Assembly: GCA_964244295.1 (NCBI GenBank)
Contig: CAXTIG010000013.1
Span: forward strand, 62,001 to 126,000
From: JAJAZB01 sp964244295
Lineage (GTDB): Bacteria; Bacteroidota; Bacteroidia; Cytophagales; Spirosomataceae
Length of the DNA stretch: 64,000 bases
Direction: 5' to 3'
Positions within the stretch are counted from its first letter, which is position 1. Each line of letters opens with the position of its first letter. The notes beneath the pieces were generated by a model that did not search any database, was not told where the DNA came from, and saw only the letters and a list, made by a program, of their open reading frames with translations. This document shows, piece by piece, positions 11,401 through 20,822 of the stretch. Made by a program: the position numbers and the translations under genes.

Positions 11401-14400
11401 TAGGTGTTGCTGCACAGCACGATGGCGTTGCTCCGGCTAAAGTACTCGTCGTTTTCACCGCCCGGTGCGCCGTCCTGGTCGGCATCGCCGGGGTAGCCGC
11501 GCTGACCAACCGTCGTCACTTGTTCCTGAATACCCACTTCCCAGCCCGAAACCGTGTTGTTGAGGACTTTATTCAGCACCCCTTCGATCACGATCCCGAA
11601 CGATTCGGCGGCGGAGGGTTGCGCAATGCCCGTTACGGTATTGTTCTGCACCACGATGCCTTTCGGAAAATTGACCCCGTTGCTGCCATCGCCCAGGTAC
11701 GAGCGGCGGTGAACGACAATCCCCGCCCAGTCGCGGTTGCTGTTGGGGGCAGTGGCCGGGCCAGTGTTGAGCGTCACGCTGTTGTTTTCTACCACCGTGC
11801 TGCCATCGCCCGAGGTAGTCCCGTTGGCATCGGGGTTGTTGAGCAGCACCTGAAAACGGCCGTTATTGGTCAGGGTGTTGTTGGCGATGCGGTTGGCTCC
11901 GGCCCCGCCTTTCAGGCCCACCGTACCGATGCCGTTGTCGCCGTTGTCGCTCACGACGTTGCCCGTGATGGTTACGCCCGAGGCGGTGCCGTCCTGGAGT
12001 TGAATTCCGCAGCAGGAATTATTGGTGACGGTATCGTTCACGAACGAAATGTTGGTTTTGTACCCGTTCCAGATCACCATCCCCCGCGCAAATCCGCCCG
12101 TGTGGCCCGAGGCCCGCGAGTTACTGACCGTCACGCTGCTCACCGGCCCGTTGGCGTAAAAGCCCGCCCCACCCACGTTATTGAGGATCGATACGTCGTC
12201 CACCAGCAGGTTGTTGTTGCTCAGGGCCGCGTAAATGCCCGCCTGGGTGTTGGGATCAGTACCGGCGAAGTTTTTCACCGTCAACTTTTTAACCGTCACG
12301 TTCGTGACGCCACTGTTGATGGTGATCCCACTGCCGGTGCCCGAGACCGCCGCCCCGTCGATGATGGATTTAAAGCGGTCAACGCCCTGGAGCGTCAGCG
12401 ATTTGTCGATCACCACGCGCTCGGTGAAGGTTGCTTCGGCCAGTTCGATCACATCGCCGGCGTTGGCGGCGGCAATGGCCGGGGCGATGGTCGCAAACTG
12501 GGTGTTTTGGGTCAGGTTGGTGACGGGATAAAAATAGAAGATCCGCCCCACCGTCGCATCGTCGGGTTTGTGAAACAGCGCCCCTTCGAGGGTGGTCCGT
12601 TCCGCCGCCGTCATGGCCTGGGGCAGTTTTAGCCCCGTTCCCACGTCAAATTTATTGTTGTACGCGGCCAGATCGGGTGCCCAGGGACCCATCGTGGTGG
12701 AGGGGGCACCGCTGACGCTGTAATCTCCGAAAGGCGAGGAAAAGCCCGAACTCGGCCCGGTGCTGTTGTCGAGGCGCAGGAAGGTGGCGATGCCCGCGTT
12801 GAAGGTGTTTTCGCTGCCCACCGTGCCGAGGGTGTAGGTGCCGATGGGCACGTCGTTGCGGTGGTTGAAAAACGCGATGGCCGTGCCGCCCGGCGTACCC
12901 GACCCGTTGAAGGTGTTACCCGTCAGGGTGGCCCCCACCGTGACGGGGGTAATGCTGGCGCTGGTCGAAGCGAGCAGCTTGGTGTTGAACGACACGTGCC
13001 GGAAGTCCGTCGAGCCACTTTTCGGCGTGAAGGTATTGCCGCTAAACGTCAGGGTATTGAAATTCTCAACGCTCGCTCCCCAGCGGTGGTTGCTGAAGGT
13101 GTTGCCCGTCACCACCACGGGTTTGTTCGAGGCGTTGTTTTGCAAACGCATCAGCGCCCCCGTACCCAGGATTCCGCTGGCGGGTTGGAAAAGGCTGCCG
13201 TCGAGGGAGTTGTTGGCGATGGTGAGCGTGCCCAGCCCGGCGTTGAATTCGGCGGCCTGGATGCCACCCCCGGTGGAAACGTTGTTTTTGATGGTGACGT
13301 CGCCCTGGTTGCTGAAGCGCACGTTCACGTCGTGGTTGATGCTCTGGAAGGCGTTTCCTTCGGCGGGGGTATCGCCCCCGATCAGGCCCCCGGAGAGGTC
13401 CATTTGCAGGGCCGCCCGGAAGTACGTTCCGCCCGAACCCATCACGGTATTGCCCTGAACGACCACCCCGGCGAACCCGTCGGAATCGAGGCTATACCCC
13501 GTTACGCCGCTGACGTTGGCGTTGATGGCAATCGCATTCCGACGCCCGTACGCGCCAGCGGCGGTGCCTTTGGCAACGATGGTGTTGTTGAAAATGTGCA
13601 GGTTGGTCAGGTCGTTGCCGCTGGTGTGAATGGCGGAGTGATCCAGCCCCAGATCCACGTCGAAGTAAAACCGCTGGATGGTCACATTCGCCGCCGTGAC
13701 TTTAAACAGCGTGCCCGTTACGCCCGCCCCCGGTGCCGCGTTGGATTGGATCACGGTGCTCGTTCCGCCCGCGCCCTGGAGCGTCAGCGGCTTGTCGATC
13801 ACCACGCGCTCGATGAAGGTCCCGGCCCGGACGTCGATCACGTCGTTGGCATTGGCAGCGGCCACGGCGGCGGTGATGGTTTGGTAATCGAGGCTCTGGG
13901 TGAGGTTGCGCACCGGGAAAATGCAGGAACCGGCGGCGGTCTGGAAGCCCGGCGTACTCCCGTCGGAATCGGTTCCGGCGGCGAGGTACGAGGTCACGCT
14001 CACGTTGCCGCTCACGTACAGCGGGCTAAAAGGGCCAGTCGCCACGCCGTAGTAGTTGCAGTCGGCGGTGATGGCGGGCGAGGCGAGGTTGTTGAGGGCT
14101 TTCCCGCTGCTCACGTTCGCGCCGTTGCCGCTGAGGTCGTTGGTCGAAATGGCCGCAACCGTCCCCGCCGTGCTTTCGATCCGAATGCCGCCGTCGGGGT
14201 TATTTTTGATGAAGTTGTTGGAAACGGCGGTCAGTATCCCGCCGTTGGACACCTTTACGCCCAACGTGTTGGCCGAGATGTTGTTCTGCGTCAAACTCGC
14301 CGTGCCGCCGTTCACGTCCACGCCGATGGCGTTACCCGTAATCGAGGCCGCGTTGCTGGCGAGGGTCGCCGTCGCTTCGGTGCCTTCCACCGAAATGCCC

Positions 14401-16613
14401 GCCGTCGTCGCGCCCGACACGTTGGAATTGCCGTTGGCGGTCGCCTTCACGGTAAACGCGGCGTTGGTCGAATTGTCCAGCAACCGGATGCCGTAGGGGG
14501 AACCCGTCGAGGTCACGCCCGTCAGGGTCGCCTGCGCCGACCCGTCGCCGTTCGCGGCATTCGTGTTCGTAATCAGGAAGCCGGTTTCGGTGGCGTTGGT
14601 CGACGTGTTGTTTTGAATCAACACGGTACCGGTGGTCGGCGTATTCCAGACGTGATACCCCAGCCGGGCACCCGACACGGTGTTGTTGCTGACGGTCGTG
14701 CCGACGTTCGTCTGCAAACTCCAGATTCGCATCCCCTCGTGGTTGGTCGCACCGGGAAAGGTCGTGATCGTGTTGCCCGACAGGGTGTAATTCGAAGCCC
14801 CGGAGTAGGCCAGGTTGTGGTAAATCCCGATGCGGATGGTTTCCAGTTGGTTATTGGAAATTTCCGCCGGCCCTGGCCCAGGATTTGGTTTTTCAAAATT
14901 GCCCGTTTGGATCCCGACCCGCACCCGGTTCATCACGTTGTCGCTGATGGCCGTGTAGGCGTTGTTGTAAATCAGCACCCCGATGCCGAAGGAGGCCGGT
15001 TCGATGTTTTGAAATTTGTTGAATTTCACCTCGTTGCCCCCCGTGGCCGCCCCGCCGTTGTTGAAATTGTACAGGTCGACGCCGGTGTAGTTGAGGTTTT
15101 TGACGATGTTGTTTTTGATTTTCGTGGCGGCAATCCCGTCGTAGGCCGCGATGGCCTCGGCGGCGTTGACGTCGGCCCCGTTCATGGCGACCCCGCCCGA
15201 CAACGCCGGGTTGTCGCCGTCGAAGGTAAACCCGTCCACGTCCACCCCACTCAGGTTGCCTTGCAGGTAGAGGATGATGCTGTTGTCGGCATCGTTGGTG
15301 GCGGGTACCAGGATGGTTTCGGGGTTGCGCGAGCCGGTGTTGGGGTTGATCCCGTAGTTAGCTCCGCGCAGGCTCAGGGCTTTCGTCACAATCACATTCT
15401 CGGCAAAAGTCCCCGCCGAGGCGCTCAACGTGTTGCCCGCGCTGGCGTAGTACTCGGCGTAGCCCAGGCTACCGAATACGTTGCCCAACTGGGCGGGGTT
15501 GTCTACGCGCTTGTCATACGTCAGCGTTCCACCCGAGGGAGCTACCCCCGACGTATTCGAGATGTGCGTCGCGTTGGTACTGAAGGTGTTGGTGCCGGAG
15601 TAGGTCACGGCAGTCGGGTAGGACGGGGGGCCGGCGTAATTCTCGGCCAACACCGCGTTTTCGTTGTTGCTGAACGAGTTGCCGTTCGCAATGCTCACCT
15701 GCCCCCCGTAGGCCAGCACCCCCGCCGATTCGAAGGCATTGTTGGGGTGTTGGGCGGTGTTGTAGGTGCTGCCCGAAATGGTGTTGCCCGTCAGCGTGGC
15801 CGAGGCCCCGTAGCCCACCACCACGTTGTTCTGGGCAATGATGCCCTGCACGGCCCCGCCCGAAGCGGTGATGGTGTTGTTGGAAAGGGTCACGACCGTG
15901 CCCGGCTCACCCACGCTGATGCCCTGTTTCTGAAAATCATCGATTTCATTGCCCGAAACCGTCACTGCCTGGGGGAGCGGGTCGTCGTATTCGTGGCTGA
16001 TGGTCAGGGCCAGGCCGGTCTGTTCGCCGTCGAGCGGGTTGCGGCGGATTTGGGTGATGCGGTTGTTGGTAAAATTGCCGCCCGTTTCAAAGTAGTACAC
16101 CCCGAAAAAATCGCCCGCGTTGGCCGTGCTACGCCCGCCGTCGCCGCTGATGGTCAGTCCGTTGATGGTCACAGTTCTGGTCGCCCCGCTGATGTACACG
16201 ATGGGGTTGATCACGCTGCCGTTGCCGGTGGTCACGGTGGGCACGGTGGCCGGGGCCAGTACCCTGGCCTTCGTCCGCCCCGCGCCTTGTAGGGTGAGGG
16301 ATTTGTTGGCAATGAGTATTTGCTCCACATAATCGCCCGCATCGACGTAGATCGTGGCGCCAGCGGGGGCCGTGTTTACGGCGAACTGGATGTCCCGGAA
16401 GGGGGCAGCGGCCGTGCCCGGATTGCCATTATTTCCCGCAGCAGTGGTGTACACGTCACCGGTAGTGCTGTTGTCGTTGACGTAGTAGGACTGCACCGGA
16501 ACGGGAGGAACGGGTCCCGCGCTAAGCGGGTTGAGCAGGGCAGAAAAAAGCAGCAACCCGCCCAAACACAGGAACAAGGGCAGCCGGAATCGGAGGTAGA
16601 GGGGTGGTTTCAT
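8431..16613 (-). CDS. Giant T9SS-exported beta-helix and Ig-like protein (interrupted by assembly gap)
   Basis: Start chosen at 16613 (MKPPLYLRFRLPLFLCLGG), which gives a clean signal peptide; the frame extends 35 codons further upstream but that part looks non-coding. Roughly residues 35-1640 are right-handed parallel beta-helix (pectate-lyase-like) repeats, with the sentence 'LTLQGAG / SLRGANYG / LTLQGVD' starting successive sets. Then come Ig-like modules (GGPTTFCTGGSVTLTASAC type). The C terminus (SPNPSPEGKLRIAIS ... GGLYLLRVNSGKESKTIKVMH) is a typical type A T9SS sorting domain, cleaved during export and surface attachment. The 100-N gap at 10408 lies in a 225-bp tandem repeat; the frame differs on its two sides, as expected for a gap of arbitrary length. 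I infer one gene of about 2700 residues or more. Two separate broken genes is the less likely alternative. Confidence 0.85.
9950..10407 (-). repeat. 225-bp perfect tandem repeat running into the gap
   Basis: At least two identical 225-bp (75-codon) units, 9950..10174 and 10175..10399, encode Ig-like modules. The sequence after the gap resumes near the end of a further unit and then diverges at about 10562. Confidence 0.9.
10408..10507. other. Assembly gap of exactly 100 N
   Basis: Exactly 100 unknown bases, the conventional scaffold gap size. It falls inside the tandem repeat, so copy number is unresolved. Confidence 0.99.
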
Positions 16614-17422
16614 ACGGAGATTGGGATTAGATGAATAGGGGAGGTTAGCGATAAAAAAAGCCAAAGCCCGTCGCCGACTGGCACGGGTAAAAAAGCGGAG
16701 CTGCTGCCCACGTACCAACGAAAACCGGGAAAGGGTTCAGCCCGTGGAAAGCCCCTGGAGCAGGTGATCAGGCGGTTTTAACCAGAAGTGATAGCAAGAG
16801 ATGGCGGCGCACTCAGCGTCGCCCAGGGATGGGGCGGGTACAACGTGGGGCATAAACCTGCTTCTTTTTCCGGGTGAGGAGTTAATGGCTTGGTTTTCAG
16901 AAAACTGAATTTCCGAAATAGGATGACGTGACCCCGACGGAGGAAACAACCGGAACGACGATACTAACTGTTTTCCCTGTGGAAAACGTAAGGAGGTGGG
17001 GTGGCGAGCGCTGAACGAAGAAGAGTGGCGGCTGATGCGCGTTCAAGCGATGGCAAAGTAGCCGGAACTGTTTTGAATAATCAAGCGGTATTATCTAATT
17101 TTTTTATGGTTTTGATTCATAGAAAATTTTCCCTAAATGGCAAAATTTTTATCGCCAGGCTGGAAATCAGGCACCAGTCCGAGGTGTTCCCCTCAAATTT
17201 AAATAGATGGCTTCCCCATTAAAACGCCACCGGTCCAGTACCCGGCCCACACTGGGGTACTTGGTCGGTCTCAGAGCAGCGACGGCCGACGAATTTCCAG
17301 CGCACAGGCTGGAGAGTGGTACAAATGCTTTCGCCAAAAAATGTCACCCTAAACAAACCGGCCATCGCGGCCCGAATCGATTCGGGTCGCGATGGCCGGT
17401 TTATACGTCCGTTGAAGAGGGG
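16614..17422. other. Intergenic region, no gene seen
   Basis: It contains the presumed promoter of the beta-helix gene and, at its right end, the terminator of the next gene. A plus-strand frame at 17001..17222 has no features and is probably spurious. Confidence 0.55.
17357..17400 (-). terminator. 44-nt palindromic terminator
   Basis: An almost perfect palindrome (arms ACCGGCCATCGCGGCCCGAA and its complement with one mismatch) starts 22 bp past the minus-strand stop at 17423. Confidence 0.75.
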
Positions 17423-17869
17423 TTACTCGTCGTCCTCACCGCCGCGTTTGCTGCGGGGTTTTTCGGCTTCGGGCGATAGTTCAAAACCCGTTACGTTGTC
17501 ATGCTGAAACGACTTCATGCTGAAGGGATATTGATTCTCCAGGAAATCGTACCCTAATTTTTGGAAAATCCCTTTCAGGTTTACCCCGTAGGCAGGCCCC
17601 ATTTTCACAAGCTTGAACGCCTGCGGATTATCTTTCCCGGTGGGCACCAGAAAAAAGCCGCCGTCCTTTTTACGTCCTTGCCCAAACAGGAACGCCGTTT
17701 CGTCGGGGTTGACACCCAAGTGGTCAAGGGCTTTGGCCGGGAGTTTCAGGTGACCAGTCGCGCTGATCGAACTTTTCATCGTGGGCGTTTCCACGGCTAC
17801 TGCTTCTTTCGCCGCTTTTTTCCCTTTGTTTTCTTCCGGCGAAAAGAAATTAATTTTCTTGGGTCGCAT
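17423..17869 (-). CDS. Conserved small protein of unknown function
   Basis: 148 residues. The N terminus (MRPKKINFFSPEENKGKK) is basic and disordered-looking. Residues about 30-125 form one predicted globular domain with phrases such as SISATGHLKLPAKALDHLGV and KKDGGFFLVPTG. The tail is charged (KPRSKRGGEDDE). There is no signal peptide or membrane segment, so it is probably cytoplasmic. The 'SATGHLKLPAKALDHLGVNPDE' type opening is faintly like an AbrB/SpoVT swapped-hairpin fold, but this is only a guess. It is a stand-alone gene with a strong palindromic terminator right after its stop. I do not recognise the family. Confidence 0.7.
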   Translation of the reverse strand: MRPKKINFFSPEENKGKKAAKEAVAVETPTMKSSISATGHLKLPAKALDHLGVNPDETAFLFGQGRKKDGGFFLVPTGKDNPQAFKLVKMGPAYGVNLKGIFQKLGYDFLENQYPFSMKSFQHDNVTGFELSPEAEKPRSKRGGEDDE

Positions 17870-18171
17870 AGTTGCTTTACGTTTTAGTGAATGCCGGTGG
17901 CAAAACTATTCCATTCTTTTTAATTACAAAAATTACTGTTCACTATTTTAGAGAAACTCTGGTCTCTGAAAAAAGAAAATAAGACCAATTCTGCTGAACG
18001 AGGTGTTTTTTGTGGCATTGAATCGTATTTCTTCAAGGCCCGCGTCCTTACAAACTATCGGAAAGGTGTATTTTGTTTTTGGTGTCCTGCATCAAATTTT
18101 CGTTTTTTAAGTCTTGTTTTTTTATGGTTTTTACGCCGTACCGAGTCCTTTTTTTTCGTCTTGCAAAACAA
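17870..18171. other. AT-rich intergenic region
   Basis: Thymine-rich spacer between the ilvE terminator and the start of the small protein at 17869. I see no gene; it probably carries that gene's promoter. Confidence 0.5.
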
Positions 18172-18208
18172 AAAAGGGCGAATCCGTTGGAGTCGGATTC
18201 GCCCTTTT
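18172..18208 (-). terminator. ilvE terminator
   Basis: Perfect 15-bp arms (AAAAGGGCGAATCCG and complement) with a 7-nt loop, 27 bp beyond the ilvE stop. T-rich sequence follows on the minus strand. Confidence 0.85.
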
Positions 18209-18234
18209 CGCTCAAGCGGCAGTGCGTGTTTTCG

Positions 18235-19302
18235 TTACACCGTGTACACCCAGCCCCGGGTGTCGGGGGTGCGGCCCAGTTTGATATCGTCTAGCTCCCG
18301 GTACACGCGCCGGGCAAAACTTGCTTCCGTCAATTCAGGCAAGGCGTAATCGGTACCTTCGTGCCCAATGGCGTACATCGATGAAACCACCGCCGCCGTG
18401 CCCGCTCCGAACGCTTCCTGCACGCGGCCATTCTGAATGCCCTCCAGGAGTTCATCGATGGATACGGGGCGCTCCTCCACGTCCATGCCCCAGTCGCGGG
18501 CGATGGTCAGGATGCTGTCGCGCGTGACGCCATCGAGAATCGTATCGCCAGTGGGGGCCGTGACGAGTTTTCCATCGATTACAAACATCAGATTCATCGT
18601 CCCGGCTTCTTCCACGTAGCGGTGTTCTTTGTGGTCGGTCCAGATAATCTGATCGTATCCGGCTTCCTGGGCGAGTTTAGCCGGGTACAGCGAACCTCCG
18701 TAATTTCCGGCGTTTTTAGCGAAACCCACGCCCCCTTTGGCCGCGCGAACGTACTCGGTTTCAATTCTCAATTTTACCGGTTTGGAATAATACGCCCCCA
18801 CTGGACTGTTGATGATCAAAAACTTATAGGTTTTCGACGGGGCCACGCCCACGTATTCGTCGGTGGCAAACATGAACGGACGAATGTAAAGCGAGCTAGC
18901 CGGCAGGGTGGGTACCCAGGCGGCATCGAGTCGGAGTAGTTCGGTCAGGCCACCGATAAATAAGTCTTCGGGGATTTCGGCCATGCACATACGGTGGGCC
19001 GATTTATTCAGCCGTGCCCAGTTTTTCTGGGGACGAAAGATCACCACGTCCCCCTCGTCATTTTTGTAGGCCTTCATGCCCTCGAATATGGCTTGGCCGT
19101 AGTGAAGCGTCATCAGCGCCGGGCTGAATTGCAGGGTCTGGTAGGGTAGAATCTGCGGAGTTTGCCACTCTCCATTGATGCAATCGACCATGAACATATG
19201 GTCGGTGAAGGTGCGGCCAAATACGAGGTTGTTGAAATCGACGGTCTCAATCCGCGACTGCGCAACGCGGGTAATTTCGATGGGTGATGTTTCGATGAGC
19301 AT
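18235..19302 (-). CDS. ilvE: Branched-chain amino acid aminotransferase
   Basis: 355 residues, full length for the bacterial class IV (BCAT type 2) family. It transfers the amino group between leucine, isoleucine or valine and 2-oxoglutarate in the cytoplasm, using PLP. The PLP-binding lysine is K196 in FAKNAGNYGGS. Other family landmarks are HYGQAIFEGMKAY (67-79), RPFMFATDEYVG (141-152), EEAGTMNLMFV, and FGAGTAAVVSS near the C terminus. The start at 19302 gives the family-typical N terminus. It is a single gene with its own terminator; the upstream neighbour on the same strand is the cobalamin adenosyltransferase, separated by an inverted repeat. Confidence 0.95.
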   Translation of the reverse strand: MLIETSPIEITRVAQSRIETVDFNNLVFGRTFTDHMFMVDCINGEWQTPQILPYQTLQFSPALMTLHYGQAIFEGMKAYKNDEGDVVIFRPQKNWARLNKSAHRMCMAEIPEDLFIGGLTELLRLDAAWVPTLPASSLYIRPFMFATDEYVGVAPSKTYKFLIINSPVGAYYSKPVKLRIETEYVRAAKGGVGFAKNAGNYGGSLYPAKLAQEAGYDQIIWTDHKEHRYVEEAGTMNLMFVIDGKLVTAPTGDTILDGVTRDSILTIARDWGMDVEERPVSIDELLEGIQNGRVQEAFGAGTAAVVSSMYAIGHEGTDYALPELTEASFARRVYRELDDIKLGRTPDTRGWVYTV

Positions 19303-19320
19303 GGTAAAAAAGAGTTTACA

Positions 19321-19392
19321 GTTTTCAGTTCAGAGTCTTCAGTTTTGGGTTCAGCGTTTTCGTTTCCCAGCAAGCGAACTTGAACTGAAAAC
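19321..19392. repeat. Intergenic inverted repeat (GTTTTCAGT family)
   Basis: 12-bp perfect arms (GTTTTCAGTTCA and complement) at 19321..19332 and 19381..19392. More copies of the GTTTTCAGT core lie between and around them. Related elements are at 20052..20186 and 42562..42633. Confidence 0.65.
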
Positions 19393-19413
19393 TATAAACA
19401 CCAAACTGAAAAC

Positions 19414-19971
19414 TTATTTTGTCACCCTCGGCTCCCACTTTATTTCTTCGGCCTCCAACTCCTGGGCCATTTTTCGGGAAAGCACAAACAGGTAATCGGA
19501 AAGGCGATTGAGGTAGCGAATCACGAGGGGTTCGACGGGCTGCTCCTGGTCGAGGGCCACCACGAGCCGCTCGGCCCGGCGGCACACCGTGCGGGCCAGG
19601 TGCGCAAACGACACGGCCTCGTGCCCGCCCGGCAGCACGAAGTGGCGCAGTTCGGGCAGAACGGTGTCCATGGCGTCCATTTCGCGTTCCAGCAGTTCCA
19701 CATCGGTTTCAAACAAGTCGGGAATGGGCTTCCGCACCGTCTTCTCCGGATCGGTGGCGAGGAGCGCCCCCATCGTGAAGAGCCGGTCCTGGATTTCTTT
19801 CAGCAAGCCCCGGCGGCTGGTGTTGACGGGCTGATCACGCACCAGACCGACGTAGGCGTTGAGTTCGTCGACGGTGCCATACGAATCGATCCGCAGGTCG
19901 CTCTTGGGTACCCGCCGCCCACTGATGAGCGCCGTACTGCCGGTGTCGCCGGTTTTGGTGTAAATTTTCAT
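19414..19971 (-). CDS. Cob(I)alamin adenosyltransferase, PduO type
   Basis: 185 residues from the chosen start at 19971, where MKIYTKTGDTGST is the canonical PduO N terminus; a start 10 codons upstream is possible but unlikely. The enzyme transfers the adenosyl group of ATP to corrinoid cobalt(I), making adenosylcobalamin. Landmarks: the ATP-binding TKTGDTG loop (5-11), DSYGTVDELNAYVGL (29-43), and the C-terminal CRRAERLVVAL ... YLNRLSDYLFVLSR signature. It is divergent from the DUF1648-like gene, with a 59-bp-arm inverted repeat between them. Confidence 0.93.
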   Translation of the reverse strand: MKIYTKTGDTGSTALISGRRVPKSDLRIDSYGTVDELNAYVGLVRDQPVNTSRRGLLKEIQDRLFTMGALLATDPEKTVRKPIPDLFETDVELLEREMDAMDTVLPELRHFVLPGGHEAVSFAHLARTVCRRAERLVVALDQEQPVEPLVIRYLNRLSDYLFVLSRKMAQELEAEEIKWEPRVTK

Positions 19972-20051
19972 GCTAAAAACCCGTCGGGCGCGGTGGGGCA
20001 AAGCTACGGGTTTTCAATACGTTCCAGAAAAGTTTGTTGTACTAATTAGTT

Positions 20052-20186
20052 GGGAAAAGGAGAAAAGGGGGAGGATGACCAGCGGGTAGTTTTCAGTGGG
20101 CAGTTGGCAGGAAATCAGTTTTCTTTTCTGCCAACTGCCCACTGAAAACTACCCGCTGGTCATCCTCCCCCTTTTCTCCTTTTCCC
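20052..20186. repeat. 59-bp-arm perfect inverted repeat in a divergent promoter region
   Basis: Arms 20052..20110 and 20128..20186 appear perfectly complementary over 59 bp, around a 17-nt loop. The arms include the GTTTTCAGTGGGCAGTTGGC stretch, which shares the GTTTTCAGT core seen at 19321 and 42562. The repeat fills most of the gap between two divergent genes, so any promoter must lie in or beside it. Confidence 0.9.
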
Positions 20187-20209
20187 CCGCGCCGTACCTT
20201 TGTGGTCTC

Positions 20210-20716
20210 ATGAGCATTGAAACGTTTGTTGCGCGGGTGTTCCGCTTTTTGTCGATCCTGCTTTTTATCGTGGCTTTTTTTCTGACCTACCTCGGCCTGC
20301 CCGATCTGGTGGCCGTCCACTTCGCCCCAACGGGGCAGGCCAACGGATTTTTGGGTCGTGAAAGCATTTTCTACCTCGTCGGGGGCTTGATGGTGGGGTT
20401 CAACGTGTTGTTTTCGGTACTCGCCCAACGGGTACAAAATCTTCCCGACGCGGCGCTGGGGGTGCTGGGTACTGCCCGCTGGCAACCTTACCCGGCGGCC
20501 CTGCGCCTGACCCTGCGAAGCTGGTTTTACCTCGGCGTGGCGGCGCTCAACGTCTTTCTGACGCTTTGCCTCAACGCCCTTTCCGAACTCAACGATGCCC
20601 AGACCAACGAAACCGTGTTTGAATACCGCTGGCTGCTCGCCCTGGGCGCGGCCCTGCTTCTGGCCTGGCTGCTGTACCTGCCTCTGCGGTTGGGGTTGAC
20701 CCGACCGACTGAGTGA
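20210..20716 (+). CDS. DUF1648-like integral membrane protein
   Basis: 168 residues with about four predicted membrane spans: 12-30, 52-70, 104-125 and 142-162. The segment LPDLVAVHFAPTGQANGF after the first span matches the DUF1648 motif found in SdpI-like and other small membrane proteins, where a conserved histidine and glycine follow the first helix. Start chosen at the ATG at 20210; the upstream extension of the frame lies inside the inverted repeat. Function is unknown; SdpI-type immunity or signalling is only an analogy. Confidence 0.75.
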   Translation: MSIETFVARVFRFLSILLFIVAFFLTYLGLPDLVAVHFAPTGQANGFLGRESIFYLVGGLMVGFNVLFSVLAQRVQNLPDAALGVLGTARWQPYPAALRLTLRSWFYLGVAALNVFLTLCLNALSELNDAQTNETVFEYRWLLALGAALLLAWLLYLPLRLGLTRPTE

Positions 20717-20820
20717 TTGAGTGAGGGAGTGATTGGGTGAAAGGAAAATACGACCTACTTTTTCACTCAATCACTCCCTCACTCAATCACTCCCTCACTC
20801 AATCACTCAATCACTCAATC
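20707..20820. repeat. Inverted and tandem ACTCAATC repeat before queA
   Basis: A left arm at 20707..20742 (GAGTGATTGAGTGAGGGAG) is complementary, with one mismatch, to part of 20761..20820, which consists of tandem copies of TCAATCACTC-like units. It overlaps the stop of the upstream gene and lies just before the queA start. Confidence 0.8.
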
Positions 20821-20822
20821 CC

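Noticed and set aside
12861..16292. 1143-codon plus-strand ORF
   Set aside because: It is antisense to the beta-helix protein, whose frame has a signal peptide, repeats and a sorting domain. The antisense frame is arginine/glycine/valine-rich with no domain.
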